DNA of 64,000 nucleotides from Haemophilus haemolyticus (GCF_003351405.1 NZ_CP031240.1:372001-436000), one strand, 5' to 3'; shown: positions 1-10,578, numbered from the stretch's first letter. Made by a program: numbers and translations. The notes: generated from the sequence alone by a model not told the origin.

Positions 1-596
1 TGCCACAATTCTCACCGCTCTTTGAAAAATACAAAGGGGAATTAGATTGGCGATTACTCGCAGCAGTCGCTTATCAAGAGTCTCATTGGAATCCAGATGC
101 AACATCACCTACGGGCGTGCGTGGCATAATGATGCTGACGAAAGATACCGCACAACATATGAAAATCAGCGATAGAACAGATCCTGAACAAAGCATTAAA
201 GCGGGATCAGAATATTTACACTGGCTGATTAGTCAAATTCCAGAAACCATTGAAAAAGAAGAAAGAATTTGGTTTGCCTTAGCCGCCTATAACATGGGAC
301 TAGGCCACTTAATTGATGCGCGTCGTTTAACTAAAAATCTTGGAGGAAATCCAGATAATTGGCTCGATGTGAAAAAAAATCTGCCTTTATTAGCAGAAAA
401 ACGCTATTATTCCCAACTGAAATACGGCTATGCTCGAGGCTATGAAGCCCATCAATATGTAGAAAATATTCGCCGCTATATGAATAGCATTGTGAATTAT
501 CATCGAGTCCAAGAAAATCAAACAACGAATGATAATGCCAACAACGAAAGTGCGGTCAAGAATTCAGAAGAAATAAAAGAAAAAAAGGATAAATAA
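1..596 (+). CDS. mltF: Membrane-bound lytic murein transglycosylase F, C-terminal part (5' end outside window)
   Basis: Lytic transglycosylase that cleaves the MurNAc-GlcNAc bond of peptidoglycan from the outer membrane. The frame is open from base 3 to the stop at 594-596, giving 197 residues. This is the catalytic SLT domain: the motif AYQESHWNP holds the expected catalytic glutamate (codon at 78-80), followed by SPTGVRG and the AAYNMG motif typical of the family. The N-terminal solute-binding-like domain and the start lie upstream of the window. The last 25 or so residues are Lys/Glu/Asn-rich and poorly conserved. An uptake signal sits in the tail near 548. A 50-codon ORF begins two bases after the stop. 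Confidence 0.93.
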   Translation, partial: PQFSPLFEKYKGELDWRLLAAVAYQESHWNPDATSPTGVRGIMMLTKDTAQHMKISDRTDPEQSIKAGSEYLHWLISQIPETIEKEERIWFALAAYNMGLGHLIDARRLTKNLGGNPDNWLDVKKNLPLLAEKRYYSQLKYGYARGYEAHQYVENIRRYMNSIVNYHRVQENQTTNDNANNESAVKNSEEIKEKKDK

Positions 597-597
597 A

Positions 598-750
598 ATG
601 TTAAAACGCAAAACTTTTCTTAAAAAGAAAACCAATTTACAACAAACCTCTTTATCACGTAACCTACGTTTGAGACGCTTGAAACACCGTAAACAACAGC
701 AATTTGCGAGACATTCATTACAATTTGTCGTACAAGAAATTTGTTGTTAA
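598..750 (+). CDS. Small basic ORF of 50 residues, unknown
   Basis: A short open frame starting two bases after the mltF stop. The mltF terminal codons carry AAGGAT seven bases before the ATG, a good ribosome-binding site, so translational coupling is plausible. The peptide (start MLKRKTFLKKK, end VVQEICC) has about 14 Lys/Arg in 50 residues and ends in two cysteines, with no membrane segment or signal peptide. A likely terminator follows at 771-811. I do not recognise a family. It could be a nucleic-acid-binding microprotein or the remnant of a longer gene. That it is a real gene rests only on the ribosome-binding site and position. Confidence 0.45.
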   Translation: MLKRKTFLKKKTNLQQTSLSRNLRLRRLKHRKQQQFARHSLQFVVQEICC

Positions 751-770
751 TTAAAGCATCTCTATCCAAT

Positions 771-811
771 AAAAAACGGGTTAAAACTTATTAGTCTTAA
801 CCCATTTCTTA
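771..811 (+). terminator. Putative intrinsic terminator after mltF and small ORF
   Basis: Inverted repeat GGGTTAA (778-784) and TTAACCC (797-803) with an A-run before and ATTTCTT after. It lies between the convergent small ORF and the yagU-type pseudogene, so it may serve both strands. Confidence 0.55.
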
Positions 812-832
812 TCAAAATTTATACTGTTTAGC

Positions 833-1434
833 TTAAGCTAAAGGAATCTCTGCATCTAGCTCGCCAGTTAAGCGATTACGTAAATCGCGACGAATAACCT
901 CAATAGTCCAGAACCAGAAAATATGACCAACTAATTCTGAAATATGTTCATATAGCGGCCATTCTGCAACTAGGTGGGGTTAAACCTAGTGCAGGGAAAG
1001 TAATATAGTGCACACAAATATTAGCAATAAGCCCTGCACCAATACCTTGCCAAAATTTGATTTTTGGAAAACGTTCTGCGACTAAGCAATAACCAATCGC
1101 AAAAACTAAAGAAAAGATCATATGGGTAACACCAATCCAATTGAATGCATGATCCGCAAAGGTAAATGCAGCATCAGTTGGATCAATACCTAAATAATCA
1201 CGTAAAAACACATGTGGTGGATTTAAAAACGCACGGGAACATACTGCCAGCACTTGATCTTGTGTTAAACACTTTACAAGCGGCCGCAAAGAAATCGATT
1301 GGACTACGTGGTGGAAATGGATGCTCGGCACCCCATTTAACAAAAGCAGAAATAATTCCGGCAACGATACCAACAAATACTGCCACGCCATAACGACGAC
1401 GGTTTGCTGGACTTTGAGTAAAAATACCTGACAT
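833..1434 (-). pseudogene. YagU-type (DUF1440) inner-membrane protein gene, two frameshifts
   Basis: Homologue of the YagU family, about 200-residue inner-membrane proteins, of which the E. coli member is linked to acid resistance. Three consecutive frames each carry part of the protein. From 1434 the frame reads [20 protein letters not shown] to [10 protein letters not shown]. It then shifts near 1265-1285 to the frame giving [18 protein letters not shown] through FPALGLTPP. It shifts again near 955-975 to a frame giving [20 protein letters not shown] and ending EIPLA at the stop 833-835. Both shifts are equivalent to one extra base. A GGAG site precedes the first ATG. Either a decayed gene or sequencing errors; with two shifts, decay is more likely. 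Confidence 0.75.
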
Positions 1435-1575
1435 ATTTTGCTCTCCAATAAAAGTAAAGAAAAAATAACCGCACTTTTACATCATTGTTTATACAATTTA
1501 AAATGCGATCCCTATTTTGTCTATATAACAAAATATAGGTAGAATACTAGAATATTTTGTGGATTAGTTAAGTTA

Positions 1576-1872
1576 TTATTCTGATTTCACACCAAGGTTC
1601 CCAATTTTTACGCCTAATAATCCAATAAAAACAGGATCAAAATAATCACCCAGAAATTTGAATAACTCATTTAGTTCTGTAAAAGAGCGTTGAATTTTTA
1701 TTTGATCTTCTACTTTACGAACGAACTCATAACGTACTCTGTTTTCTTCAAAATATGCAGTTAAAGTTAAGTAGATAGTTTCAAAAAAATGGCTTTTTGC
1801 ACCCTCTTCACCAGGATCGCTAATACGTACATTCCATGTATTATTAAATAGGACTTGAGGCTGATTTGACAT
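1576..1872 (-). CDS. Small conserved Pasteurellaceae protein, function unknown
   Basis: A 98-residue soluble-looking protein beginning MSNQPQVLFNNTWNVRISD, with no signal peptide or membrane segment. A strong GGAG ribosome-binding site precedes the ATG. I recall it as a protein of unknown function found only in Haemophilus-type bacteria (possibly a DUF5377-type family, not certain). It lies 23 bases downstream of the arfA stop on the same strand, but the terminator inside arfA separates it from arfA transcription, so it probably has low read-through or its own promoter. Confidence 0.7.
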   Translation of the reverse strand: MSNQPQVLFNNTWNVRISDPGEEGAKSHFFETIYLTLTAYFEENRVRYEFVRKVEDQIKIQRSFTELNELFKFLGDYFDPVFIGLLGVKIGNLGVKSE

Positions 1873-1895
1873 TTTTATACTCCTTTTTACTATTT

Positions 1896-2141
1896 TTAGC
1901 CTAAGAAAAACCCGATTATAAAGTTTCTGTAATCAAAAAATTTATAATCGGGCTTTTCAAACATTTTCCCTGCGTGTTTTGCTTTACGTTGGTAACTCCC
2001 TTTCCCTTTACGTTTTTTCTCAATACGCTGACGAAATAGCTTGTCATGTAATAATGCCATCACTGCATTATTTTTGATCACTCCTCGAGTGTGCTCATAA
2101 ACGGTTTCATTTTCAACCGCACTTTTTTGTTGCTTTGCCAT
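1896..2141 (-). CDS. arfA: Alternative ribosome-rescue factor A
   Basis: ArfA recruits release factor RF2 to ribosomes stalled on mRNAs without a stop codon, as a backup to tmRNA. The conserved core is clear: [33 protein letters not shown], at about residues 18-51, closely matching E. coli ArfA in the region that binds the mRNA channel. The full frame is 81 codons; in E. coli the C-terminal hydrophobic tail (here NFIIGFFLG) is normally not made. A GAGGAAAAATT ribosome-binding site precedes the ATG. The last codons overlap an intrinsic terminator (1905-1952), so most transcripts should end before the stop codon and yield a truncated, active peptide only when tmRNA is limiting. Confidence 0.92.
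1905..1952 (-). terminator. Intrinsic terminator inside the arfA reading frame
   Basis: Perfect 12-bp inverted repeat: CCCGATTATAAA at 1911-1922 and its complement at 1941-1952, with an 18-base loop and five T residues on the minus strand (1910-1906). The hairpin encodes the arfA C-terminus and lies before its stop (1896-1898). Termination here makes a non-stop mRNA, the known mode of ArfA control in proteobacteria, where either a terminator or an RNase III site serves this role. Confidence 0.85.
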
Positions 2142-2152
2142 AATTTTTCCTC

Positions 2153-2181
2153 AAAAAAGCCGCGGAAGGATTTCCACGGCT
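2153..2181 (-). terminator. Intrinsic terminator of the arsC-like gene
   Basis: On the minus strand a 10-bp stem (arms at 2172-2181 and 2158-2167, with one G-U pair) is followed by six T residues. It lies between the arsC-like gene and arfA, so arfA needs its own promoter or read-through. Confidence 0.75.
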
Positions 2182-2208
2182 GGAGTATTATACGCGCAAA
2201 CGTTTAAA

Positions 2209-2559
2209 TTACAAAATCTCAAGTATACTTTCTGGCGGACGCCCAATTTTAGCTTGATTACCATTGATAACGATTGGACGTTCAATAAGCGCTGAATGCT
2301 CACTCATGGCTTTTAATAATTCAGCTTGAGAGAGATCTAAATTGTCTAAATTTAAGTTTTTATATAAATCATCTTTCGTACGCATCATTTGACGCACATC
2401 ATCGATTCCTAATTTTTGGGCAATGCTTTGTAATTCATTAATGGAATACTGCTTTTGTAAATACAATTCAACTATTGGCTGAACACCTTGATTTTCTAAC
2501 AATTCTAGGGTTTCACGACTTTTTGAACAACGAGGGTTGTGATAAATAACGACAGACAT
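2209..2559 (-). CDS. ArsC-family glutaredoxin-dependent reductase (YfgD-like)
   Basis: Thioredoxin-fold protein of the ArsC/YfgD family, 116 residues. The catalytic cysteine is in NPRCSKSR (Cys11). The family arginines are present in ERPIV and GRPPE near the C-terminus, matching the residues that bind the oxyanion in E. coli ArsC. The ribosome-binding site AGGAAATCC lies before the ATG. No ars operon partners (arsR, arsB) are nearby, so arsenate resistance is not supported by context; the protein may be the YfgD type of unknown substrate. It is divergent from perM with a 77-base gap. Confidence 0.85.
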   Translation of the reverse strand: MSVVIYHNPRCSKSRETLELLENQGVQPIVELYLQKQYSINELQSIAQKLGIDDVRQMMRTKDDLYKNLNLDNLDLSQAELLKAMSEHSALIERPIVINGNQAKIGRPPESILEIL

Positions 2560-2636
2560 AGGATTTCCTCTTAGTAGCTATAAACACTATAAATTTTAAC
2601 TTATAATGGCGAAAAATACTTATAGGAAAAGAAATT

Positions 2637-3686
2637 ATGCTAGAAATGTTGAAAAGCTGGTACTCGCGTCGCTTAAGCGATCCACAAGCGATGGGACTAT
2701 TAGCCATATTATTATTTGGCTTTATCTCCATTTATTTTTTTGGAAATTTAATCGCGCCTTTGTTAATTGCTCTAGTACTATCCTATTTACTAGAAATGCC
2801 GATCAATTTTTTACATCAACATTTAAAATGCCCAAGAATGTTAGCAACAATCATCATTTTTGGTGGCTTTATTGGACTAGCGACAATCTTCTTTTTAATC
2901 CTCATGCCAATGCTATGGAATCAAACTATTTCCTTATTAAGTGATTTGCCCGCAATGTTTAATAAGCTCAATGAATGGTTACTAAACTTACCAGAGCATT
3001 ATCCTGAACTCATCGACTATTCAATGGTAGATTCTATTTTCAATTCTGTACGAGAAAAAATCCTTGGTTTTGGTGAATCTGCGGTAAAACTTTCTTTAGC
3101 CTCCATCATGAACTTGGTTTCTTTAGGGATTTATGCCTTTTTAGTGCCATTAATGATGTTTTTTATGTTGAAAGATAAGTCAGAACTTTTACAAGGCGTG
3201 AGCCGTTTTTTACCGAAAAATAGAAACTTAGCCTTCAAAGTATGGAAAGAAATGCAACAGCAAATTTCCAACTACATTCATGGAAAATTGTTAGAAATAC
3301 TGATTGTCACGCTCATCACCTACATTATTTTCTTAATATTCGGGCTAAATTACCCGCTCTTATTGGCTTTTGCAGTGGGTCTTTCAGTTCTCGTTCCTTA
3401 TATTGGCGCGGTAATTGTTACGATTCCAGTTGCATTGGTTGCTTTATTCCAATTTGGAATCAGTCCAACATTTTGGTATATCATCATCGCTTTTGCTGTG
3501 AGTCAGCTCTTAGATGGAAACTTACTCGTCCCTTATTTATTTTCTGAAGCAGTGAATTTACATCCATTGATTATTATCATTTCAGTATTAATTTTCGGTG
3601 GTTTATGGGGATTTTGGGGAGTATTCTTTGCCATTCCCTTAGCGACTTTAGTGAAAGCTGTTATAAATGCCTTACCTCAAGATTAA
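2637..3686 (+). CDS. perM: PerM-type AI-2E family transporter
   Basis: Inner-membrane protein of the AI-2E exporter/PerM family, 349 residues with about eight hydrophobic segments: two near residues 16-50, one at about 70-92, a soluble part at 95-140, then segments to the C-terminus. The typical [19 protein letters not shown] stretch is present. Members are permease-like proteins of uncertain substrate (quorum signals, Na+/H+ or unknown). A TATAAT -10 hexamer sits at 2602-2607 and AGGAAAAG precedes the ATG. The gene is divergent from the arsC-like gene and convergent with secF, with a shared bidirectional terminator. Confidence 0.85.
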   Translation: MLEMLKSWYSRRLSDPQAMGLLAILLFGFISIYFFGNLIAPLLIALVLSYLLEMPINFLHQHLKCPRMLATIIIFGGFIGLATIFFLILMPMLWNQTISLLSDLPAMFNKLNEWLLNLPEHYPELIDYSMVDSIFNSVREKILGFGESAVKLSLASIMNLVSLGIYAFLVPLMMFFMLKDKSELLQGVSRFLPKNRNLAFKVWKEMQQQISNYIHGKLLEILIVTLITYIIFLIFGLNYPLLLAFAVGLSVLVPYIGAVIVTIPVALVALFQFGISPTFWYIIIAFAVSQLLDGNLLVPYLFSEAVNLHPLIIIISVLIFGGLWGFWGVFFAIPLATLVKAVINALPQD

Positions 3687-3713
3687 AAGTCTAAATTAAA
3701 AAGTGATACAAAT

Positions 3714-3754
3714 AAAAAAATAGTTAACCATGAATTTTTGGTTAACTATTTTTC
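3714..3754. terminator. Bidirectional terminator between perM and secF
   Basis: Stem ATAGTTAACCA (3720-3730) with TGGTTAACTAT (3739-3749), an A-run on the left and a T-run on the right, so it can end both convergent transcripts. Confidence 0.85.
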
Positions 3755-3784
3755 ATTGAAGTTTATTCTAAGAATAAAATTTAA

Positions 3785-4759
3785 CTAAGGTAATTCGTCA
3801 ATTTCCTTATCTACTTTAGGCGGGATCATATGTTCACGGCGTAATCCAACATCGTATGCAATTGCGATTGCAATAAAGATTGAAGAATATGTACCAAATC
3901 CAATACCCACAAGTAATGCTAAAGAGAAGTTATGAATTGATGGACCACCAAAAAAGAACAATGCAATAACAACAATTAATGTTGTCGCAGAGGTCATGAT
4001 GGTTCTTGATAAAGTTTGCGTTAAAGAAACATCAATAATATCAATCGTATCTAGACGTCTTATTTTTCTGAAGTTTTCACGCACACGGTCAAAGACCACG
4101 ATACTATCGTTAATAGAATAACCCACAACAGATAAAATCGCTGCAACAAAGGTTAAATCAATTTCGATTTGTAACGCTGAAAATACACCAAGAGTAATAA
4201 TTACGTCATGCGCAAGGGATGCGATACCGCCAAAACCTAAACGCCATTCAAAGCGAGAACCTACATAAACTAGCATCATCGCCAATGTTGCTAATGTCGC
4301 ATACACCGCACCTTGTGCCAATTCTTCCCCTACATTTGGTCCAACAAATTCAACACTACGAATCTTAATGCCAGAATCGACTTCTTGGAGCATTCCTTTT
4401 ACGCGATCGCCAATAGCTGAATCATTATCCGTAGCTGGTAAACGAATCATGACATCTTGAACAGAACCGGTTGTCTGCACAATTGGGCTTTCAATACCAT
4501 TTTGATGGAGCTTACCACGGATTTTCTCTAAATCTGCAGATTGTGAAAAATGGGTATCAAAAACAACCCCACCAGTAAAATCCAATCCCCAGTTAAAGCC
4601 TTTTGATACGATAAAAAATAGCGAAATGGCCATTAAAAGTGCGGAAAAAACATAGCCCCATTTACGCAGTTTCATAAATTCGGTCAATGGGAACGGGAGT
4701 TTAATCCCATTGATTTCACGGATAAAATGTCCGTCTTTATCTTTTGCAAAAATTTTCAT
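3785..4759 (-). CDS. secF: Protein translocase subunit SecF
   Basis: Inner-membrane part of the SecDF complex, which uses the proton motive force to help pull secreted proteins across SecYEG. 324 residues, the usual length. One membrane segment near residues 35-52 (GYVFSALLMAISLFF), then GLDFTGGVVFDTHF, a periplasmic domain, and five more membrane segments with the conserved SINDSIVVFDRVREN motif. It starts 10 bases after the secD stop and is the last gene of the yajC-secD-secF operon. Confidence 0.97.
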   Translation of the reverse strand: MKIFAKDKDGHFIREINGIKLPFPLTEFMKLRKWGYVFSALLMAISLFFIVSKGFNWGLDFTGGVVFDTHFSQSADLEKIRGKLHQNGIESPIVQTTGSVQDVMIRLPATDNDSAIGDRVKGMLQEVDSGIKIRSVEFVGPNVGEELAQGAVYATLATLAMMLVYVGSRFEWRLGFGGIASLAHDVIITLGVFSALQIEIDLTFVAAILSVVGYSINDSIVVFDRVRENFRKIRRLDTIDIIDVSLTQTLSRTIMTSATTLIVVIALFFFGGPSIHNFSLALLVGIGFGTYSSIFIAIAIAYDVGLRREHMIPPKVDKEIDELP

Positions 4760-4769
4760 CGTTCCCTAC

Positions 4770-6620
4770 CTAAATTGATAATTTCTTAAGTTGTTTTCCG
4801 CCATAAAGCGCATTCACTAATGCACGTGTTCCTGTAATAGCGGTAAACATTGAAATTGCCACACCAAGTGAAAGCGTAATCGCAAATCCTTGAATTGGGC
4901 CTGTCCCCACAGCATACAATATAATTGCGGTTAAAATTGTCGTTAAATTTGCATCAAAAATAGAACTAAATGCCCCGTTATAACCTTCGTTAATTGCTTG
5001 TTGAATTGGACGACCATTTCGAATTTCTTCTTTAATACGTTCAAAAATCAACACGTTGGCATCCACCGACATACCTAGGGTTAATACGATACCAGCAATC
5101 CCGGGCATTGAAAGCGTCGCACCAGGTAAAATAGACATTAAACCGACTAACAACACAATATTAATGACCAAAGCAAAACTTGCGATAATACCGAACATTT
5201 TGTAGTAGAACAGCATAAAGACAATCACAGCGATGAGTCCCCAGAAACTCGCATTAATCCCTTGTTCTACGTTTTGCGCGCCTAATGATGGACCAATTGT
5301 ACGCTCTTCAACAATTTGAATTGGTGCAATTAATGCCCCAGATTTCAATAAGGTAGAAAGATTGTGCGCTTCAGCGATACTATCAACACCGGTAATTTGG
5401 AAATTAGAACTGAAACGACCTTGGATCGTCGCCACATTAATGACTTCCTCATGTTTTTCTAGAATGGTTTTACCATTTTCATCTTTTTTACCGTTATCTT
5501 TATATTCAACATAAAGCGTTGCCATTGGTTTCTTGTAATATTTTTTGGTGGTTTGTGACATAATCTCACCACCTTCACCATCCAAGGTTACACTCACTTG
5601 CGGGGTACTTGAATGCTGATCTAAACCAGAACTTGAATTAATAATATGCTCACCACCTAAGACCGCGCGTTTAAATAATGCGACAGGATGACCTTGGCGA
5701 TCATATTTAACTTCCGAATCAGCTGGCAACATATTACGAGAAATTGCATCGGCCGTAACATTTTGATTTACGATACGAAACTCAAGCGTTGCAGTTGCCC
5801 CTAAAATTTCTTTTGCGCGAGCAGTATCTTGAACACCTGGTAATTCAATTACAATACGTTCAGCGCCTTGACGTTGAATAACTGCCTCAGATACCCCTAA
5901 TTCAGCAACACGTTTACGTAAAATCGTTAAGTTTTGCTCAATTGCTAAGTCACGTGCCTCATTTAATGCTGAAGTTGAAAGACCTAAATTGATACTATCG
6001 TTATCCAACTCTGTGATATCTAAGGTTGGATGCAACTGATGAATAATACGTTCTGCTTTGGAGCGTTGACTTGCATCGGCCAATGTGACAGAAGTACCAA
6101 AATGCTCAGTATTTTTAATTGCCGTATATTGAATTTTTTCTTTGCGAAGTTCGTTACGTAAACTGTCTTGTAATTGCTCTTGGCGTTTTACAAGTGCAGC
6201 ATTCATATCGACTTCCATCAAAAAACGAACCCCACCACGTAAGTCTAATCCCCATTTCATTGGGTTAGCACCAAACATGCTTAACCAAGCTGGAGTGGCA
6301 GGCGCAAGGTTTAATGCAGTGGTGTAATTATTGCCAAGACGTTCAGCAATTTTATCTTTAGCGAGGAGTTGATCATCGGTATTAGTGAAACGAGCTAGAA
6401 TTGAGCCGTTCTCAAGCACGACAGATTTGGTTGGAAGATTATTGGTTTTAAGCACATCTTGAACTTGTCCAAGCACGCTAGTATTCGCTTCTTGACCGCG
6501 CGTACCGGAAATTTGCACCGCAGGATCTTCACCATAAATATTTGGAAGAGAATATAAAATCCCGATGGCCACAATAAAAATAACCATCAAATTCTTCCAT
6601 AATGGATAACGGTTTAACAT
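4770..6620 (-). CDS. secD: Protein translocase subunit SecD
   Basis: Partner of SecF in the RND-like proton-driven export complex; 616 residues from the ATG at 6620, matching the E. coli length. The first membrane segment is at about residues 8-27, followed by the large periplasmic P1 domain with the family motif GLDLRGGVRFLMEVD, then six C-terminal membrane segments containing SVDANVLIFERIKEE. A longer frame runs 12 codons upstream, but AAGGAAAAC lies just before the ATG at 6620 and the homologues begin MLNRYPLWK. A hairpin at 6646-6668 lies in the gap after yajC. Confidence 0.97.
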   Translation of the reverse strand: MLNRYPLWKNLMVIFIVAIGILYSLPNIYGEDPAVQISGTRGQEANTSVLGQVQDVLKTNNLPTKSVVLENGSILARFTNTDDQLLAKDKIAERLGNNYTTALNLAPATPAWLSMFGANPMKWGLDLRGGVRFLMEVDMNAALVKRQEQLQDSLRNELRKEKIQYTAIKNTEHFGTSVTLADASQRSKAERIIHQLHPTLDITELDNDSINLGLSTSALNEARDLAIEQNLTILRKRVAELGVSEAVIQRQGAERIVIELPGVQDTARAKEILGATATLEFRIVNQNVTADAISRNMLPADSEVKYDRQGHPVALFKRAVLGGEHIINSSSGLDQHSSTPQVSVTLDGEGGEIMSQTTKKYYKKPMATLYVEYKDNGKKDENGKTILEKHEEVINVATIQGRFSSNFQITGVDSIAEAHNLSTLLKSGALIAPIQIVEERTIGPSLGAQNVEQGINASFWGLIAVIVFMLFYYKMFGIIASFALVINIVLLVGLMSILPGATLSMPGIAGIVLTLGMSVDANVLIFERIKEEIRNGRPIQQAINEGYNGAFSSIFDANLTTILTAIILYAVGTGPIQGFAITLSLGVAISMFTAITGTRALVNALYGGKQLKKLSI

Positions 6621-6645
6621 AGTTTTCCTTTTCTTTTCTAACGCA

Positions 6646-6668
6646 CAGAGCCACAATTCGTGGCTCTG
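6646..6668 (-). other. Intercistronic stem-loop between yajC and secD
   Basis: Perfect 9-bp inverted repeat CAGAGCCAC / GTGGCTCTG with a 5-base AATTC loop and no T-run on either strand, so not a classical terminator. It may stabilise one part of the mRNA or be a processing site that sets the YajC to SecDF ratio. Confidence 0.6.
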
Positions 6669-6689
6669 GAAAATAATTTAACGTTACTC

Positions 6690-6983
6690 TTAAAGTGATT
6701 TTAATGAACCTTTAGGAAGAACGCTCACAATGTAGTTACGATTAATCGTAATTTCTGTCGTGTCGTTTAACGCAATCACGATACTATCGCTACCTTCGGT
6801 TACTTTAGTAATTTTGCCGATTAAACCACCAGCGGTTAAAACTTCAGTACCCTTTGCAAGCTCAGACATCAATTTTTTATGTTCTTTATTGCGTTTAGCT
6901 TGCGGGCGATAAATCATAAAGTAAAAAATTAAACCAAAGATCACGAAAATAAATAACGTGGATATCGGGTTTTGTGCTTCCAT
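6690..6983 (-). CDS. yajC: Preprotein translocase accessory subunit YajC
   Basis: Small single-pass inner-membrane protein associated with SecDF. 97 residues; membrane segment at about residues 8-26 (STLFIFVIFGLIFYFMIY) followed by RPQAKRNKEHKKL, and a C-terminal domain with VLTAGGLIGKITKV. It heads the yajC-secD-secF cluster. The gap of about 107 bases to the upstream TusA-like gene could hold a promoter; in E. coli the order queA-tgt-yajC-secDF is contiguous, and here two extra genes lie between tgt and yajC. Confidence 0.95.
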   Translation of the reverse strand: MEAQNPISTLFIFVIFGLIFYFMIYRPQAKRNKEHKKLMSELAKGTEVLTAGGLIGKITKVTEGSDSIVIALNDTTEITINRNYIVSVLPKGSLKSL

Positions 6984-7090
6984 TGTGTTTTCCTTATTAA
7001 TTTAAGTTAAAAATTTTGCGTAAAATACCATAAATTACTTCATTGGGAAAGGCGAACCACGCCCAATATCTTAGGTTATGGCAATAAATT

Positions 7091-7312
7091 TTATTTTTTC
7101 AAGATAACAATAAATTCTTTTTCCGAAGCGTAATATTGCTCGACCAAAGCAACCGAATTTTCTTCTGCAAAAATAGAAAAATTTTCCACCGCACTTTCAA
7201 AGTTTAAGATCAACATTAGCTCATCATTTTTATCCAAATTTTTTAAGGCTTTTTTGGCACTTAAAAGAGGAATTGGACATCGAAGTGTGGTTAAATTGAG
7301 CTGATATTTCAT
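7091..7312 (-). CDS. TusA/SirA-family sulfur-carrier-like protein
   Basis: 73-residue protein of the TusA/YedF/SirA fold. The key CPxP motif is present as [13 protein letters not shown] with the active cysteine at about residue 12. TusA members pass persulfide sulfur for tRNA thiolation or other uses; YedF members are of unknown role, and which type this is cannot be told from sequence alone. The start overlaps the stop of the upstream hemerythrin gene (ATGA), so the two are translationally coupled. Confidence 0.82.
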   Translation of the reverse strand: MKYQLNLTTLRCPIPLLSAKKALKNLDKNDELMLILNFESAVENFSIFAEENSVALVEQYYASEKEFIVILKK

Positions 7313-7827
7313 TCTTTAATTTGACGACGAGCACTCATTCTCTTGCCCATTTCAGCCAAAATATCCGCACTTAAGCATTCACGCCCCATTTCAAATAACG
7401 GTTCTTCTAACGCAATATGACGCTCATAACCTTGAACAAAGCGTTCAATTAAATGTTCATCAATATTTTGACGTTGTTCAGAAATAAGCTCTTCTAACTG
7501 CGCAGATAGTGCATTCCAATTTTCATGCAAATATTCGTGCTGTTGTTCTAATTCATCAATGGAGCTTTGTGCTTGCGGAGCCACTTTGACTAATTGAGGG
7601 AAAAAATCTAATTCTTCATCCTCATGATGTAGCGGAGCGGCACGATTGAAATAAGTTAAAATTTGCTCAACATCATTTAATACAGCCTGAGTATAGCCGT
7701 GTTTTTCTAGATAATCAGGCAAAATGCTTAACTGACGACAAAAACGTTTTACCTTACTATGACAGGCATAAAGCATTTCAATAGGTTCATTCCAGGTGGC
7801 GAATTGTTGAGGTTCAAGAATTTGCAT
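7309..7827 (-). CDS. Hemerythrin-like (HHE) domain protein
   Basis: 172 residues from the ATG at 7827, chosen because AAGGAAAGCTT precedes it; the frame is open 14 codons further but that stretch is an uptake signal. Four-helix-bundle iron ligands are visible: [25 protein letters not shown] and [12 protein letters not shown], which fit the H...HxxxE pattern of a di-iron centre. Hemerythrin-domain proteins sense or bind O2, NO or help repair iron-sulfur clusters; the role here is not determined. The gene follows tgt by 64 bases and overlaps the TusA-like gene. Confidence 0.85.
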   Translation of the reverse strand: MQILEPQQFATWNEPIEMLYACHSKVKRFCRQLSILPDYLEKHGYTQAVLNDVEQILTYFNRAAPLHHEDEELDFFPQLVKVAPQAQSSIDELEQQHEYLHENWNALSAQLEELISEQRQNIDEHLIERFVQGYERHIALEEPLFEMGRECLSADILAEMGKRMSARRQIKE

Positions 7828-7891
7828 AAGCTTTCCTTTGTTAAAAAGTGCGGTCAAAAAACGCTTCATTTTTCTACCGCACTTTCATCAA

Positions 7892-9305
<1,414 letters not shown>

Positions 9306-9317
9306 GTAGATTCTCCG

Positions 9318-9350
9318 ACAAGGGATGGTTACCGCCATCCCTTGTTCTTT
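9318..9350 (+). terminator. Intrinsic terminator of the small hydrophobic ORF
   Basis: Perfect 11-bp stem ACAAGGGATGG (9318-9328) / CCATCCCTTGT (9335-9345), 6-base loop, then TCTTTATT. Confidence 0.8.
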
Positions 9351-9384
9351 ATTGTAGGTGCTGACTAATTACAAGTCAAACAAC

Positions 9385-10476
9385 TTATTCCAATCCTCTC
9401 ACATTAGAATTTTTATTAATAAACATCGCATCGCCATAACTAAAGAAACGATATTTTTCTTGCACTGCATGTTTATATGCATTCATGGTATTTTTATAAC
9501 CAGCAAAAGCTGAAACTAACATAATCAGTGTGCTTTCAGGTAAGTGGAAATTAGTAATTAAACAATCCACCACTCGGAATTTTTTTCCTGGATAAATAAA
9601 AATAGAGGTATCAGAAAAATAAGGCTCAATTAAATCTGGATTACCAAATTCTTCCGCAGAAAGCGCCGCACTTTCAATAGAACGAACAGAAGTCGTTCCC
9701 ACTGCAATAACACGTTTACCCGCTTTCTTTGTTGCAATAATAGCATTACAAACTTCTTGAGAAACTTCTACGTATTCTGCATGCATCACATGATCTTCAA
9801 TATTCTCGACACGAACTGGCTGAAATGTTCCTGCGCCTACATGCAATGTGATAAATTCAAAATTCACACCTTTCTCTTTAAGTTTTTCAAGCAAGGGATC
9901 ATCAAAATGTAACCCTGCCGTTGGTGCTGCTACAGCACCCGGTACTTTACTATAAACCGTTTGATAACATTCTTGATCGGCTTCTTCATCTGGACGGTCG
10001 ATATAAGGCGGCAATGGCATATGTCCAATGGCTTGCAACACATCTAAGAGAGCGGTTGATTTATCACTTAATTCCACTTCAAACAATGCACCATGACGCA
10101 CTGTCATTACCGCTTTAATTCCATTATTTTCGCCTAATTTATCTTCACCTAAAAATAATTCAGCTCCTTCTTTTGGTGATTTTGATGAACGAATATGCGC
10201 TAAGAAACGATGCTCATCTAGCATGCGTTCAACTAAAACTTCAATTTTACCACCGCTGGCTTTACGCCCAAACATTCTTGCAGGAATGACGCGAGTATTA
10301 TTGAAAATCAATAAATCGCCTTCATCAATTAAATCCAATACATCTGAAAAAGTGCGGTCAATTACAGCCCCATTTTCCCCATTCAAATGCAATAAACGGC
10401 AAGATGCTCTATCCTCTTTTGGATAGCGAGCAATAAGTTCATCAGGTAAATCGAAATTAAAATCTGAAACACGCAT
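9385..10476 (-). CDS. queA: S-adenosylmethionine:tRNA ribosyltransferase-isomerase
   Basis: Adds the ribosyl part of S-adenosylmethionine to preQ1 in tRNA, forming epoxyqueuosine, the step after Tgt. 363 residues, near the family norm. Motifs: start [54 protein letters not shown], and [15 protein letters not shown]. The gap of about 344 bases to tgt is unusual compared with E. coli, where the two are close, and contains the small hydrophobic ORF locus. Confidence 0.97.
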   Translation of the reverse strand: MRVSDFNFDLPDELIARYPKEDRASCRLLHLNGENGAVIDRTFSDVLDLIDEGDLLIFNNTRVIPARMFGRKASGGKIEVLVERMLDEHRFLAHIRSSKSPKEGAELFLGEDKLGENNGIKAVMTVRHGALFEVELSDKSTALLDVLQAIGHMPLPPYIDRPDEEADQECYQTVYSKVPGAVAAPTAGLHFDDPLLEKLKEKGVNFEFITLHVGAGTFQPVRVENIEDHVMHAEYVEVSQEVCNAIIATKKAGKRVIAVGTTSVRSIESAALSAEEFGNPDLIEPYFSDTSIFIYPGKKFRVVDCLITNFHLPESTLIMLVSAFAGYKNTMNAYKHAVQEKYRFFSYGDAMFINKNSNVRGLE

Positions 10477-10544
10477 AATAAAGTTTAGGTTAAATAAAAT
10501 AGGTAGTAAATCTAGTTTGGCTTAAGACAAAGCTAAATAAAAAT

Positions 10545-10578
10545 AAAAAATCTAGCCAGTAAAAAATGGCTAGATTTT
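10545..10578. terminator. Bidirectional-looking terminator after the YadA-anchor gene
   Basis: Stem TCTAGCCA (10551-10558) / TGGCTAGA (10567-10574) flanked by an A-run on one side and TTTT on the other; on the minus strand it ends the 10595-10996 gene. Confidence 0.8.

Noticed and set aside
1166..1393. Plus-strand ORF of 75 codons
   Set aside because: It is antisense to the recognisable yagU-type pseudogene.
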